Made by a program: the position numbers and the translations under genes
Assembly: GCA_965216945.1 (NCBI GenBank)
Contig: CBDCGU010000003.1
Location: 310,001 to 374,000 of the forward strand
DNA length: 64,000 nt
Direction of reading: 5' to 3'
Source: DATHZQ01 sp965216945
GTDB taxonomy: Bacteria; Actinomycetota; Acidimicrobiia; Spongiisociales; UBA5794
Part shown: one piece after another, positions 8,305-17,634 of the stretch
Layout of the letters: each line of letters begins with the position of its first letter
How positions within the stretch are numbered: position 1 is the stretch's first letter
The notes under the pieces: generated by a model
Database searches by the model: none
What the model was told of the DNA's origin: nothing
Seen by the model: only the letters and a program-made list of their open reading frames with translations

Positions 8305-9593
8305 GTCTCCCCCTCGTCATCGCCGGCTTCAGCGGCGTCGTCCTCCGGATCGTAGGTGAAAACGATGTCGCCGATGCGCACGTCGTCACCGGGCGCAGCC
8401 CCCGCCGCGGCCAAGGCCTCGTCGACACCGAGCCGGCGGAGCCGCATCGCGACGAAGTCGGCTGCCTCGGGCACGGTCAGGTCGTCGAGATTCACCGCCC
8501 GGTCCGCCGCCTTGCCGGACACGACCCACTCGCCACCGCGACGATTCACGGCAAAGCTGGGTGGGAGCGGACGGTGGAGGACGAAGCCCTCCCGATCGGG
8601 CGCCCGGCGCTCGGCGAGGTCGACGGCATCGGCAACCGCATACATCAGGCGGTCGATCCCCTCTCCCGTCACCCCGGAGATGAGGTGGACGGGGAAGCTC
8701 ACACCCGCGGCCCACGCATCGATCTCCGTGCGGTCACCGACGGCGTCGGCCTTGTTGACGGCCACCACACGCGGGCGAGCACCGAGCTCCGGAGAGTGGG
8801 CTTCGAGCTCTCCGATCAGGGTGGAGTACTGATCGACCGCCGAGTCCTCTTGGATCTCGGTCGGGTCGAGCAGCACCACGAGCACGCGGGCCCGCTCGGT
8901 GTGGCGGAGAAACTCGTGGCCGAGACCCTTGCCCTCGGCGGCCCCTTCGATCAGCCCGGGGATGTCGGCGAGCACGAAATGGCGCCCTTCGACGTCGACG
9001 ACCCCGAGGTTGGGCTCGAGCGTCGTGAACGGGTAGTCCGCGATCTTCGGCTTGGCGGCGGAGACCCTCGAGATCAGAGTGCTCTTGCCGGCGTTGGGGT
9101 ACCCGATCAGCGCCGCGTCGGCGATGAGCTTGAGCTCGAGTGTGATCCAGTGTCTCGACCCGTATTCACCCTGCTCGGCGAAGGTGGGGGCGCGACGGGC
9201 GGTGCTCACGAAGGCGGCGTTGCCCCTTCCGCCCTTACCGCCCTCGGCGACCGTGAGTCGCTGGCCGGGCTCGACCAGATCGGCGAGCAGCGTTCCTGCA
9301 TCGTCGCGCACCAGCGTGCCCAGGGGAACACGAAGCAGCAGGTCCTCACCACGCGCTCCGTGGCGCAGTTCGCCCTCACCGTGCCTGCCCGCTGGCGCAG
9401 TCCAGTGCGGTTGTCGTGCATAGGTCAGCAGTGAAGCGACGTCGGGGTCCGCCACGACGACGATGTCACCGCCGCTGCCACCCGATCCTCCGTTGGGTTT
9501 GCCCTTGGGGCGCCCCTTCTGCCGCTTGAAGCTGGCGACTCCGGCGCCGCCGTCACCACCGCGTGCCTGGATACGAACGCGGTCGACGAACAT
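8301..9593 (-). CDS. obg: GTPase Obg/CgtA
   Basis: Obg is an essential GTPase involved in late 50S ribosome assembly and stress signalling. The glycine-rich Obg fold occupies residues 1-157 (MFVDRVRIQARGGDGGAG, with GGSGGSGGDIVV). The G domain follows with G1 GYPNAGKSTL, the G2/switch DYPFTTLEPN, G3 DIPGLIEGA and G4 VNKAD. A C-terminal OCT domain (residues about 345-415) is present. Length 430. The order rplU-rpmA-obg-proB is conserved widely, and the tail overlaps proB by four bases. Confidence 0.97.
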   Translation of the reverse strand: MFVDRVRIQARGGDGGAGVASFKRQKGRPKGKPNGGSGGSGGDIVVVADPDVASLLTYARQPHWTAPAGRHGEGELRHGARGEDLLLRVPLGTLVRDDAGTLLADLVEPGQRLTVAEGGKGGRGNAAFVSTARRAPTFAEQGEYGSRHWITLELKLIADAALIGYPNAGKSTLISRVSAAKPKIADYPFTTLEPNLGVVDVEGRHFVLADIPGLIEGAAEGKGLGHEFLRHTERARVLVVLLDPTEIQEDSAVDQYSTLIGELEAHSPELGARPRVVAVNKADAVGDRTEIDAWAAGVSFPVHLISGVTGEGIDRLMYAVADAVDLAERRAPDREGFVLHRPLPPSFAVNRRGGEWVVSGKAADRAVNLDDLTVPEAADFVAMRLRRLGVDEALAAAGAAPGDDVRIGDIVFTYDPEDDAAEAGDDEGET

Positions 9594-9629
9594 TGCTCGG
9601 TCCGGAGGTCCGCAGGCCGCCGGTGATGA

Positions 9630-9881
9630 CTACTCCGCGACGACGTCGACGAGGCGGCGACCCCTGCGGGAGCCGAACTTGACGGTTCCCGGCACCTTGG
9701 CGAACAACGTGTCGTCGCTGCCCTTGCCCACGTTGGTTCCCGGATGGATCCGGGTGCCACGCTGACGGACCAGGATCGAGCCCGCGGTCACCTCTTGCCC
9801 GTCGAACACCTTGGGGCCGAGCCGCTTCGCTTTGGAGTCGCGGCCGTTCTTGCTCGAGCCGCTGGCCTTGGTCTTCGACAT
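9630..9881 (-). CDS. rpmA: 50S ribosomal protein L27
   Basis: L27 sits near the peptidyl-transferase centre of the 50S subunit. The N-terminus MSKTKASGSSKNGRDSKAKR followed by LGPKVFDGQEVTAGSILVRQ and RIHPGTNVGKGSDDTLFA is diagnostic. The second residue is Ser rather than the Ala seen in most homologues. It has 83 residues and begins two bases after the rplU stop, so the two are co-translated. Confidence 0.97.
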   Translation of the reverse strand: MSKTKASGSSKNGRDSKAKRLGPKVFDGQEVTAGSILVRQRGTRIHPGTNVGKGSDDTLFAKVPGTVKFGSRRGRRLVDVVAE

Positions 9882-9883
9882 GG

Positions 9884-10303
9884 TTATGCCTCCTCGTCGC
9901 TGCCATCGACCTCGGCGGCCGCCTCGGTCTCGGTCGGCTTGTCCGCAGCCGCCTTCTTGGCCGTCTTCTTGGGCTTCTTCGGCGCCTTTGCCTTGCCGGC
10001 GCTGATGTCGGTCACCTTGATCGTGGTATACGTCTGGCGATGCCCCTGGCGGCGGCGGTTACCCGACTTGTTCTTGTACTTGAACACGTCGACCTTGGGC
10101 CCACGGTGCTCACCCACCACCTCGGCGGTCACGGTGGCTTTGCCGAGGGCGTCCCGATCGGCCACGACCGAACCGTCGTCGTTGACGACCAGGAGGGGCG
10201 TGAACGTCACCTTGTCGGCGTCGCTCTTGATCCGTTCGACGTCGATGACGTCACCCTCACGGACCTTCGCTTGCTTTCCGCCGGCGCGGATGATGGCGTA
10301 CAT
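9884..10303 (-). CDS. rplU: 50S ribosomal protein L21 with acidic/basic tail
   Basis: L21 is a 23S rRNA-binding 50S protein. MYAIIRAGGKQAKVREGDVI opens the protein, and FKYKNKSGNRRRQGHRQTYT is the C-terminal family motif. The start ATG at 10303 has a strong site (GGAGGA) in front. After residue 102 an extra tail of about 37 residues, Lys/Ala-rich then Glu-rich (KAPKKPKKTAKKAA...), extends the protein, a common embellishment in Actinobacteria. Confidence 0.97.
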   Translation of the reverse strand: MYAIIRAGGKQAKVREGDVIDVERIKSDADKVTFTPLLVVNDDGSVVADRDALGKATVTAEVVGEHRGPKVDVFKYKNKSGNRRRQGHRQTYTTIKVTDISAGKAKAPKKPKKTAKKAAADKPTETEAAAEVDGSDEEA

Positions 10304-10399
10304 GGAATCCTCCGGAATGGTGTGTCCCGCACGGCTCTCCATCGGCTGAGCAGTCCGGGGTCCCGGGGCGCGCACCAATGGTCGCCCACAGGAGCGGAC

Positions 10400-10427
10400 A
10401 TCATAGCGCTTGGTCAACGGGCAACAA
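10400..10427 (-). promoter_or_regulatory. Candidate housekeeping promoter for rplU
   Basis: On the minus strand a -35-like TTGTTG (10422-10427), a 16-base spacer and a -10-like TATGAT (10400-10405) lie about 100 bases before the L21 start. It would give rplU-rpmA-obg-proB its own promoter, downstream of the rne/rng stop. Confidence 0.55.
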
Positions 10428-10444
10428 ACAGGCGCGGTCCGCGG

Positions 10445-12025
10445 TTATGAGACCGGCTTGCCTTGGGTGGCTGCGTCTTCGTGCAGCAGAACGCCTCGGC
10501 CGCTGCAGTGGGGACAGACCTCGGAGAACGACTCCAGCAACCCCGCCGACACGTTCTTGCGTGTCATCTCCACGAGACCGAGGTTCGAAACGTCGAACAC
10601 CTGGGTGCGGGTCTTGTCCTTGGCCAGCTGCTGGCGCAGCTTGAGAAGCACCGCCTCGCGGTTCTTGGCGATCTCCATGTCGATGAAGTCGATGACGATG
10701 ATGCCACCGATGTCGCGGAGCCGGAGTTGGCGGGCGATCTCCTCTGCCGCCTCCAGATTGTTCTGAAGCACCGTCTGCTCGAGGTTGCTGTGGCCGACGA
10801 AGCGTCCGGTGTTGACATCGATCACCGTCAATGCCTCCGTGCGATCGACCACGATGTGCCCGCCGGACGGCAGCCACACCTTGCGGTCGAGCGCCTTGCG
10901 AAGCTGGTCCTCGACGTGGAATCGCTCGAACACGGGCAGCTCGTCCTCGTACAGCTTGACCTTCTCGGTCAGATCCGCCTCCGTGCCCTCGAGGTACTGG
11001 AGCACCTGCTCGTGGGTCTCCTCGTCGTCGATGAGGAGACGCCGGAAATCCTTCGTGAAATGCTCCCGGATGACGCGCAGGACAAGCGGCGGCTCGGAGT
11101 AGATGAGCGCCGGTGCCGGGGTGTCCTTCTTGCCGTCGATCTCTTCCCAGATCGCACGGAGCCTGTCGACGTCGGCCTTGAGATCCTCCCGGCTGGCGCC
11201 CTCGGCAGCGGTGCGAACGATGACACCCATACCCTTGGGCCGGATGTCGGCGATGATCTCCCGCAGCCGGCGACGTTCGTCGTCCGGCAGACGACGTGAT
11301 ATGCCCCGCACATCTGCATCGGGAGCGAGCACCAGGTAGCGACCGGCCAGGCTCACCTGATTGGTGAGGCGGGCCCCCTTCTTTCCCATGGCATCCTTGA
11401 CGACCTGGACCAGCACGGAGTCTCCGGGCTTGAGAACCATCTCGATACGGGGCCGCTTCCCCTCGATGTCGGCATCCTCGTAGTTGACGTCTCCGGCGTA
11501 CAGCACGCCGTTCTTGCCCTCGCCGAAGTCGACAAAGGCGGCTTCCATGCCGGGAAGCACGTTGCGCACCTTGCCGACGTACACGTTGCCGACGAGCGAC
11601 CGCTGATCGGAGCGAGCGACGTAGTGCTCCACGAGCACCGGGCCCTCGAGGACCACGATCTGGGTCTGGTGGGGGTTCGTCCGCACGAGCATCTGCTTGC
11701 GAGCGGTGTCAGGCGGCGCGACGACTTCGAGGTGGGGGCGATAGGCCTTGCGGCGATCGCCGCGCTGCTGTTGGGACCGGTTGGTGCGATTCCGATTGCG
11801 CTGGCTGGAACGCGAGCCTCCGCCACGCTGCTGCTGGCGGTTGTTCGACTTCTTCGTCTTGGCGGCCGACCGCTTCTGGGCCGGCTCCTTTTCTTCTCCG
11901 GCCGGTTCAGGCTCCCGGAACCGGCGGATCGTGACGGTTTCCTCGCCGACCTGGCGGACCTTCCGATCCTCGATCGCAGCGCCGCGCCGGACGACCCGAG
12001 CGGACTTTCTGCGGAACAGTGGCAT
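10445..12025 (-). CDS. rng: Ribonuclease E/G
   Basis: This endoribonuclease processes rRNA and starts mRNA decay. The catalytic half starts near residue 110. It has an S1 RNA-binding domain (GNVYVGKVRNVLPGMEAAFV), the 5' sensor/RNase H-like parts, and the DNase I-like active site with VDRTEALTVIDVNTGRFVG and IIVIDFIDM. The zinc-link CPHCSGRG lies near the end and would hold the dimer together. The first 100 residues are very basic and Gln/Asn/Arg-rich, probably an RNA or membrane tether. Length 526 is between E. coli RNase G and RNase E. SD AAGGAG precedes the ATG at 12025. Confidence 0.95.
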   Translation of the reverse strand: MPLFRRKSARVVRRGAAIEDRKVRQVGEETVTIRRFREPEPAGEEKEPAQKRSAAKTKKSNNRQQQRGGGSRSSQRNRNRTNRSQQQRGDRRKAYRPHLEVVAPPDTARKQMLVRTNPHQTQIVVLEGPVLVEHYVARSDQRSLVGNVYVGKVRNVLPGMEAAFVDFGEGKNGVLYAGDVNYEDADIEGKRPRIEMVLKPGDSVLVQVVKDAMGKKGARLTNQVSLAGRYLVLAPDADVRGISRRLPDDERRRLREIIADIRPKGMGVIVRTAAEGASREDLKADVDRLRAIWEEIDGKKDTPAPALIYSEPPLVLRVIREHFTKDFRRLLIDDEETHEQVLQYLEGTEADLTEKVKLYEDELPVFERFHVEDQLRKALDRKVWLPSGGHIVVDRTEALTVIDVNTGRFVGHSNLEQTVLQNNLEAAEEIARQLRLRDIGGIIVIDFIDMEIAKNREAVLLKLRQQLAKDKTRTQVFDVSNLGLVEMTRKNVSAGLLESFSEVCPHCSGRGVLLHEDAATQGKPVS

Positions 12026-12043
12026 GCAAATTCTCCTTCATTG

Positions 12044-12058
12044 GCTGTGTCACACAGC
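12044..12058. promoter_or_regulatory. 15-base palindrome beside the rng ribosome site
   Basis: GCTGTGT and ACACAGC are perfect inverted repeats around one C, directly upstream of the rng Shine-Dalgarno. It could be an operator or a small leader hairpin that controls RNase E/G, which autoregulates its own mRNA in other bacteria. Chance cannot be excluded. Confidence 0.35.
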
Positions 12059-12154
12059 GCATCGATGAACCGGGCTGCGGCGATCGCAACGCCCAAGAGG
12101 GGGCGGAGGCCTCAGCCACCATGTTGGAGCGAGGCGAGGAACCGTCGGCGACAC

Positions 12155-12174
12155 CGCCGCCATCGATGGCGGCG
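12155..12174. promoter_or_regulatory. 20-base perfect palindrome, centre ATCGAT
   Basis: Both halves (CGCCGCCATC and its complement) match over ten bases with no spacer. Its place near the middle of the divergent rng/tdk region suits a dimeric regulator site. As a spacer-less palindrome it is unlikely to be a terminator. Confidence 0.4.
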
Positions 12175-12356
12175 AGCAAGAGCAATGGCAGAGATGAAGT
12201 GCCCGGCATCGTATCCCCGAAGGAGCGAACTCACAGCGGCCGCGTTGCGGCCCGGCGAGCAGGAGAGTAGCACGCGAAAACCCCAACTCCGTTCCGGTGG
12301 CACAGGCTGCCGCGTGCTCGATCTGCGCACCGGCCTCACTGCTACGCTCCGCGTTG

Positions 12357-12938
12357 ATGTTGCGCCGACCGGAACAGGGCTGGGTCGAGGTCATCAGCGG
12401 ACCGATGTTCTCGGGCAAGAGTGAAGAGCTCATCCGAAGGATCACCCGCTATCACCTGGCCCGCGTGCCGACCCAGACCTTCAAACCCGCACTCGACGAC
12501 CGCTACTCCTCGACCGAGGTCGTGTCGCACTCCCAGATGTCGACGGAGGCGCAACCCGTCGCGGATTCTCTGGAGCTGCTGAGGTCTGTCGAAGACCGCA
12601 CCGTCGTGGTGGGTATCGATGAAGGGCAGTTCTTCGACGAGGGACTGCTCGACGTTGTGATGTCTCTGGCGGCCGCCGGCAAGAGGGTGATCATCGCCGG
12701 GCTCGACCTCGACTACCTGGGCCGCCCGTTCGAGCCGATCCCCTCGCTCATGCTCCGCGCCGAGTACGTGACCAAGTCGCTGGCGGTCTGTCACAAGTGC
12801 GGTGGTCCCGGCCTCTACACACAGCGCGTCGTCGAGTCGGACGAGCTCGTCGTCCTCGGTGCTGCCGGCGCCTACGAGGCCCGGTGCCGCCGCTGCTACG
12901 ACCCCGACGAGGCCAAGCAGGAGACACTCGACGTATAG
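12357..12938 (+). CDS. tdk: Thymidine kinase, type II (TK1-like)
   Basis: Tdk phosphorylates thymidine with ATP in nucleotide salvage. The P-loop is VISGPMFSGKSEELIRR at residues 11-27. VVVGIDEGQFFDE is the DEAQFF-type Walker B, VIIAGLDLDYLGRPF is the lasso-side motif, and two zinc pairs are seen as CHKC and CRRC. ATG 12357 gives a normal 193 residues; the longer frame adds a Cys/Ala-rich piece unlike the family. It converges on rodA with 25 bases between them. Confidence 0.94.
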   Translation: MLRRPEQGWVEVISGPMFSGKSEELIRRITRYHLARVPTQTFKPALDDRYSSTEVVSHSQMSTEAQPVADSLELLRSVEDRTVVVGIDEGQFFDEGLLDVVMSLAAAGKRVIIAGLDLDYLGRPFEPIPSLMLRAEYVTKSLAVCHKCGGPGLYTQRVVESDELVVLGAAGAYEARCRRCYDPDEAKQETLDV

Positions 12939-12963
12939 AAACGTCCAAAGAACGTTCCCGGGC

Positions 12964-14145
12964 TCACCCGCCCAGGATCTTGCGTTCGCCGGGGACGGGC
13001 GATCGGCGCATCCAGACCGAGTGACCGAGGCCGAGTGCGATGCTCGTGGCGATGAAGGCCGAACCACCGTTCGAGAGGAACGGGAGGGGCAGTCCCGTCA
13101 CCGGCATGATCTGCAGCGTCATGCCGACATTCACGAAGACGTGGAAGATGATGAGCGCCGCGACCCCTACGGCGACGAGCTGCGAGAACCGGTCGCGGCC
13201 GTTGGCGGCAGCGACGAGCAGACGCCAGACCATGACGGAGTAGAGAGCCAGTACGAGCGTGGCGCCGACGAAGCCCAGCTGCTCCCCCACTGCCGTGAAG
13301 ATGAAGTCGGTCGCCTGCTCGGGCACGAAGTTGAGGTTCGTCTGCGTGCCTTGGAACAGACCCTTGCCGAAGAATCCACCGGATCCGATGGCGATCTTGC
13401 TCTGCAACTGGTTGTAGAGCGCCGTCTGCGCCAGGTCCGCCGTCGGATCCAGGAACGCAACGAGGCGGGTGATCTGATACGTCTTCAACGCATTCACCTG
13501 GAACAGCCCCACCGAACCCACGACTGCCGCCAGGAGTAAGAACGTGAGCTGGCGCCACGTCGTGCCCGCCACGAAGAGCATGATGGCCGCGATGAACGTC
13601 AGCACCAGCATCGTCCCCAAGTCCGGCTGGAGGAAGATGAGCAACGCCGGCAGGCCCACGATCGCCCCGGCACGGACGAGGTGGAACCACTTCAGCGACG
13701 CCCCGACCGCGGTAGCCAGTAGTGCGGCCAGGGCAAGGATGATGGCCACCTTGGCGAATTCCGATGGCTGCAATTGGAAGGGGCCGATGGCGATCCACCG
13801 GTTGGCCCCCTTGCGTGCATCGCCCAGCGGCGTGAGCACGAGCAGCAGCGCCAGCACGGAACCGATGTAGGCGGGCGGCGTCAACAGCCTCAGGCTGCGG
13901 TTGTCGATCAGAGAAGCGATCACGAAACCGACCATTCCGATGAGCACGAAGATGACGTGGCGACGCATCGTCGTGGCGGGATCGAGCCCTTCGGCCTCCA
14001 GCCCGGGCGCCGAAGCCGTGTAGACCATCAGGATGCCAACGACGGACAAGGCGAGGAACGACAGCACGAGGAACAGATCGGGTCGCAGCGACCGCTCACG
14101 CTGCAGGACACTCGGCTCCTTGGCAGGGCGGGCCACGACTGCCAT
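12964..14145 (-). CDS. rodA: Rod-shape glycosyltransferase RodA (SEDS family)
   Basis: RodA polymerises lipid II glycan strands for side-wall growth together with a class B penicillin-binding protein. The protein has about ten membrane segments. SEDS motifs are visible: ANRWIAIGPFQLQPSEFAK, the extracellular loop FVPEQATDFIFTAVGEQLGF, and PVTGLPLPFLSNGGSAF near the C-terminus. Length 393. It is the last gene of mreB-mreC-mreD-mrdA-rodA, and its start shares one base with the mrdA stop. Confidence 0.95.
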   Translation of the reverse strand: MAVVARPAKEPSVLQRERSLRPDLFLVLSFLALSVVGILMVYTASAPGLEAEGLDPATTMRRHVIFVLIGMVGFVIASLIDNRSLRLLTPPAYIGSVLALLLVLTPLGDARKGANRWIAIGPFQLQPSEFAKVAIILALAALLATAVGASLKWFHLVRAGAIVGLPALLIFLQPDLGTMLVLTFIAAIMLFVAGTTWRQLTFLLLAAVVGSVGLFQVNALKTYQITRLVAFLDPTADLAQTALYNQLQSKIAIGSGGFFGKGLFQGTQTNLNFVPEQATDFIFTAVGEQLGFVGATLVLALYSVMVWRLLVAAANGRDRFSQLVAVGVAALIIFHVFVNVGMTLQIMPVTGLPLPFLSNGGSAFIATSIALGLGHSVWMRRSPVPGERKILGG

Positions 14146-16109
14146 CAGTCGGCCTCCTCGCCGGCGACGATCTCGGTCATCCCGGCCTCACCGTTGGCGA
14201 GGAACTGGAGCACTCGTCTGGCCGTCGGGGCGGCGATCCGCCCACCGCTGCCGCCACGCTCGATCAGCGTGACAACGACGTACTCGGGGCTCGTGATGGG
14301 GGTGACGCCGACGAAGATGGCGGTGTCGACGTCCTCATCGGCCGTCTCGCCCTTGATGATCTCGGCCGTACCCGTCTTGCCGCCCACTTGCTCGACGCCC
14401 TCTCCGAAGTCGACGAAGGCGGATCGCGCAGTGCCTCGTGGCCCGTTCACCACCTGCTGCAAGTCACGGCGGAAGAACGCCATGGTTTGTGGCGCCAGCT
14501 CCGTCTCGCGGATGACGACCGGCTCGTTGTCCCGGATCACTTCCCCGTCCTGGTCGACGATGCGGTTGACGACCCGGGGTTGATACAGCGTGCCGCCGTT
14601 GACGATCGCGGCGTAGGCGTTGGCCAGTTGAAGCGGCGTCGCCAGGACCGAACCCTGGCCGATCACGGCATTCATGACGTCGCCACCCGTCCACGGACCG
14701 TCACGCACCAGGCCGGGGGATTCCTTCTGTGCTCGCTCGAACCAGGCTCGGTCCGGTATCAACCCCTCCTGCTCGAACGGGAGGTCGATGCCCGTCTCCT
14801 CGTCGAAACCGAAGCGACGCGCCCATTCCTGGAGGAGATTCTCATTGCCATCGGGGTCGTCACGCGTGCTCCAGATCGACAGTGCCACCTCCCAGAAGTA
14901 CAAGTCGCACGAGGTGTGGAGCCCACTGTGGAGGTCGATCGCACCGTGCCCTTCCGCCAGCCAATCGTTGAACACCTGCTGGCTACCGTCGGTGAAGGGG
15001 AACTCCAGCTGACCGTCGCAGAAGTACGCGCCCTCGGTACTCTGCGCCGAGGCGTCTCGGGGGAAGATGTCCTCCTCGACGGCCAGCACGTAGGCGATCG
15101 CCTTGAACGCCGAGGCGGGTGCGTAGTTGCCCTGAATGGCGAAGTTGTTGAACACGGCGAGCGACGAGAGACGGTCCCACTCCTCCTGGGAGACACCGTC
15201 CACGAAGATGTTCGGGTCATATCCGGGGACCGATGCCATCGCCACGACGGCACCGTCCCTGGGATCGAGCACCACGCCCACGGCTCGCACCGGGCAGGCC
15301 GGGTCGGACGTGGGGTCACACTCCGGATCACCGTACGTCATACGAGCCAGATCGAGGCCCTGGAGGAGAGACTCTTCGAGCACTCGCTGCACGTCGACAT
15401 CGATGGTGAGCTCGAGGTTGTGGCCCGGTTGGGGGGCGTCCTCCCCGAAGACCTCCAGCACGTCACGTTGGGCGTCGACGCGATACTTGATCTGCCCGGC
15501 CGTGCCGCGCAGATCGTCGTCGTATTGCCTCTCCACGCCGGCGCGACCCACGGTGTCGGTCGGACCGATGTCGGGCTTCTGGATGTCGGTCTCGTTGGGG
15601 TCGCCGATGTAGCCGATGATGTCGGCCGCCAGCTCCCCCTCCGGGTAGACGCGCACAGGCTGGGGCTCCACGGAGACCCCGGTGAAGTCTTCGGCGTATT
15701 CGACCAACGTCAGCACCTGCTCGTCCGTGAGGGTGGGAACCAACGTGATGCGGTCGCCGCGGGCGCGGGCGTCGTCGACCGCAGCACGCACCTGATCCAC
15801 AGGAAGTGTCGCCAGCGCCGACAGCCGCTGCAGGAGCGCCTCCATCTCCGGGTCGTCCGAGTCGGGCACCAGCCCCCCATCGACCACTGCGGACAGCGCC
15901 GGCACGGTGCCCGCAAGCAGCCGTCCCTTGGCGTCCCGGATCTCGCCGCGGGGGGCCGGCGTGTCGACGACCTTGACCCGGTTGTTCTCGGCAGCGACGG
16001 CCAGCTCGCCTGCGTCCACCACCTGAACCTTCCAGAGGGCGATCGTCAGGGCCGCAAAGAGGCCGACGAAGATCACGCCGAGTACGCCGATGCGAACATT
16101 GATGCTCAT
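14145..16109 (-). CDS. mrdA: Penicillin-binding protein 2 (elongasome transpeptidase)
   Basis: PBP2 cross-links peptidoglycan in side-wall synthesis and activates RodA. One N-terminal membrane segment (residues 7-28) anchors the protein. A dimerisation domain follows, and then the transpeptidase domain with active-site Ser in ASAFKAI (SxxK) and the VGGKTGTAEI motif (KTG). Length 654 is usual. It overlaps mreD by ATGA (16106-16109). Confidence 0.95.
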   Translation of the reverse strand: MSINVRIGVLGVIFVGLFAALTIALWKVQVVDAGELAVAAENNRVKVVDTPAPRGEIRDAKGRLLAGTVPALSAVVDGGLVPDSDDPEMEALLQRLSALATLPVDQVRAAVDDARARGDRITLVPTLTDEQVLTLVEYAEDFTGVSVEPQPVRVYPEGELAADIIGYIGDPNETDIQKPDIGPTDTVGRAGVERQYDDDLRGTAGQIKYRVDAQRDVLEVFGEDAPQPGHNLELTIDVDVQRVLEESLLQGLDLARMTYGDPECDPTSDPACPVRAVGVVLDPRDGAVVAMASVPGYDPNIFVDGVSQEEWDRLSSLAVFNNFAIQGNYAPASAFKAIAYVLAVEEDIFPRDASAQSTEGAYFCDGQLEFPFTDGSQQVFNDWLAEGHGAIDLHSGLHTSCDLYFWEVALSIWSTRDDPDGNENLLQEWARRFGFDEETGIDLPFEQEGLIPDRAWFERAQKESPGLVRDGPWTGGDVMNAVIGQGSVLATPLQLANAYAAIVNGGTLYQPRVVNRIVDQDGEVIRDNEPVVIRETELAPQTMAFFRRDLQQVVNGPRGTARSAFVDFGEGVEQVGGKTGTAEIIKGETADEDVDTAIFVGVTPITSPEYVVVTLIERGGSGGRIAAPTARRVLQFLANGEAGMTEIVAGEEAD

Positions 16110-16618
16110 CGCAGCCAGGTCCCTACGGTTCGCTCACGGAGCGCCCAAGTGACGAGGGGTATGACGGCCGCCCCGACGATGGCCGTGTAGACGGCCGTGA
16201 GAACGATGTGCTTCACGATCCCCCCGGTTGCCAGGAGTCGCTGTCCGAACAGCGTACTTGCCATGAGGAACAAGGCCTGGCCCAGTGCGGCCATCCCCAT
16301 CACACCGATGGCAACGACGACGATGCCATCGTCGGCCCGAGCCCGCAGCCGCAGTGTCAGGTATGCGACCACGAGATGGACCATCGCCCACAACCCCAGC
16401 GGGGAGCCGCCGAGCAGGTCGAGAAACAGCCCGCCCGTGAAGCCAAGCAGCAACGCCGGTTCGGGTTCGAGGTACCGAACGCACGCCATCACGGTCACGA
16501 GCACGAGCATGGGTGCCGCACCGAGCGGCTGGATCCGTCCGTCGCCGAACAACGTCGTTTGGACGATGACGGCGACGACGACCAGACCGAGGGACAGCGC
16601 GACGGGACGGGAGTTCAT
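16106..16618 (-). CDS. mreD: Rod-shape protein MreD
   Basis: MreD is an inner-membrane part of the elongasome linking MreC/MreB to the synthases. The 170-residue protein has five or six membrane segments and the characteristic PALLLGFTGGLFLDLLGGSP motif. It overlaps mreC by four bases (16615-16618) and mrdA by four, so the cluster is translationally coupled. Confidence 0.92.
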   Translation of the reverse strand: MNSRPVALSLGLVVVAVIVQTTLFGDGRIQPLGAAPMLVLVTVMACVRYLEPEPALLLGFTGGLFLDLLGGSPLGLWAMVHLVVAYLTLRLRARADDGIVVVAIGVMGMAALGQALFLMASTLFGQRLLATGGIVKHIVLTAVYTAIVGAAVIPLVTWALRERTVGTWLR

Positions 16619-17505
16619 TCCTCGGTCACCAGACGGCCGCCGGTGTCCTCCTCCGTCTCCTCACCATCCGTCGACACGTCGAGAGGCGACCACCCGACGA
16701 TCACCTTCACGAAGTCCAGCTCCGATGTGCGGATAGCCAGATCAACGGTGGTGATGAGCGCAAATCCAGCCTCCGCCTCGGCCGATTCGACCACGGTCCC
16801 GACCGGCAGGCCGGGCGGGAAGCGGGTGCCATCGGTGACAAGGCGGTCACCCTCTGTCACCGGCTTCACCGCATTGAACATCTTGAGCTGGGGATACTCG
16901 TCCTGGCCGCGCCCCTCGACCCATCCCGTCTCGTTGGTCGCCAGGTCACGCACGCCGACGCCGAGCCGGGGATCGGTGAGCAGCCGGACACGGGCAGATC
17001 CGGCTGCCACGAAATCGACGCGGCCCACGAGGCCGTCCTCGTCGAGTACGGCCTGACCGATGGCGATGCCTTGGTCGCTGCCCTTGTCGATCCACCGGAT
17101 CTGATCGAAACCGGTCGGGCTCGACGATGTGATGCGTGCGGTGATGGTGGCCAGCTCGCCGGGCGGCTCGAGATCGTTGATCTGCTGCAGCTCTGCCAGC
17201 TGGTTCTCGAGGGTCGCCACGTCGAGGAGCTGGTTGCGCAGCTCGGCGTTCTCTCGCCGGAGGCGATCGACTTCGTCACGCAAGCCGGCGATGTCGGACA
17301 CGCCGTCGATGAAGCCGGCAACCGGCCGGGCGACGGCGGTCGCCAGCCGCTGCACGGGCGAGAACAGGGTTTGGGCTCCTTCCCGCATCGAACCACCGAC
17401 ACCCGTGCCCTCGGCACGCACGTCGAACGTCGCCAGCAGGAACGACAGCACGAGCAGCGACAGGAACAGCGCTGTCGATCGATCAAATCGACGGAAAGAG
17501 AACAT
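16615..17505 (-). CDS. mreC: Rod-shape protein MreC
   Basis: MreC is a bitopic membrane protein that scaffolds PBP2/RodA outside the membrane. A membrane segment at residues 10-28 is followed by a coiled coil (about 70-110, with ENAELRNQLLDVATLENQL) and the beta-barrel domain. Typical stretches are DKGSDQGIAIGQAVLDEDGLVGRV (short parts match the family) and TDGTRFPPGLPVGTV. The acidic tail after residue 275 (GEETEEDTGG) is extra. Confidence 0.94.
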   Translation of the reverse strand: MFSFRRFDRSTALFLSLLVLSFLLATFDVRAEGTGVGGSMREGAQTLFSPVQRLATAVARPVAGFIDGVSDIAGLRDEVDRLRRENAELRNQLLDVATLENQLAELQQINDLEPPGELATITARITSSSPTGFDQIRWIDKGSDQGIAIGQAVLDEDGLVGRVDFVAAGSARVRLLTDPRLGVGVRDLATNETGWVEGRGQDEYPQLKMFNAVKPVTEGDRLVTDGTRFPPGLPVGTVVESAEAEAGFALITTVDLAIRTSELDFVKVIVGWSPLDVSTDGEETEEDTGGRLVTEE

Positions 17506-17634
17506 CAGCCTGCGAGTGGTCGGAAACCAGGGACGGTGGCGCCGCTACTCCGGCGAGTGCGGCGGCCGGCCCGAAGGGTAGTCGGCACCGGGCGTATGGA
17601 TGCTTGGCGCCGGGCCAAACAGGATCGACAGGTA

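Larger units (their letters stand above)
12026..12356. other. Divergent intergenic region between rng and tdk
   Basis: This 331-base stretch separates two divergent genes and has no convincing open frame. It holds two palindromes, listed separately. The rng SD lies next to the first of them. Confidence 0.6.

Noticed and set aside
14388..16190. A 600-codon open frame on the plus strand opposite mrdA
   Set aside because: It mirrors the third-position GC bias of mrdA, has no family motif and is a shadow frame. The same applies to other long antisense frames in the window.
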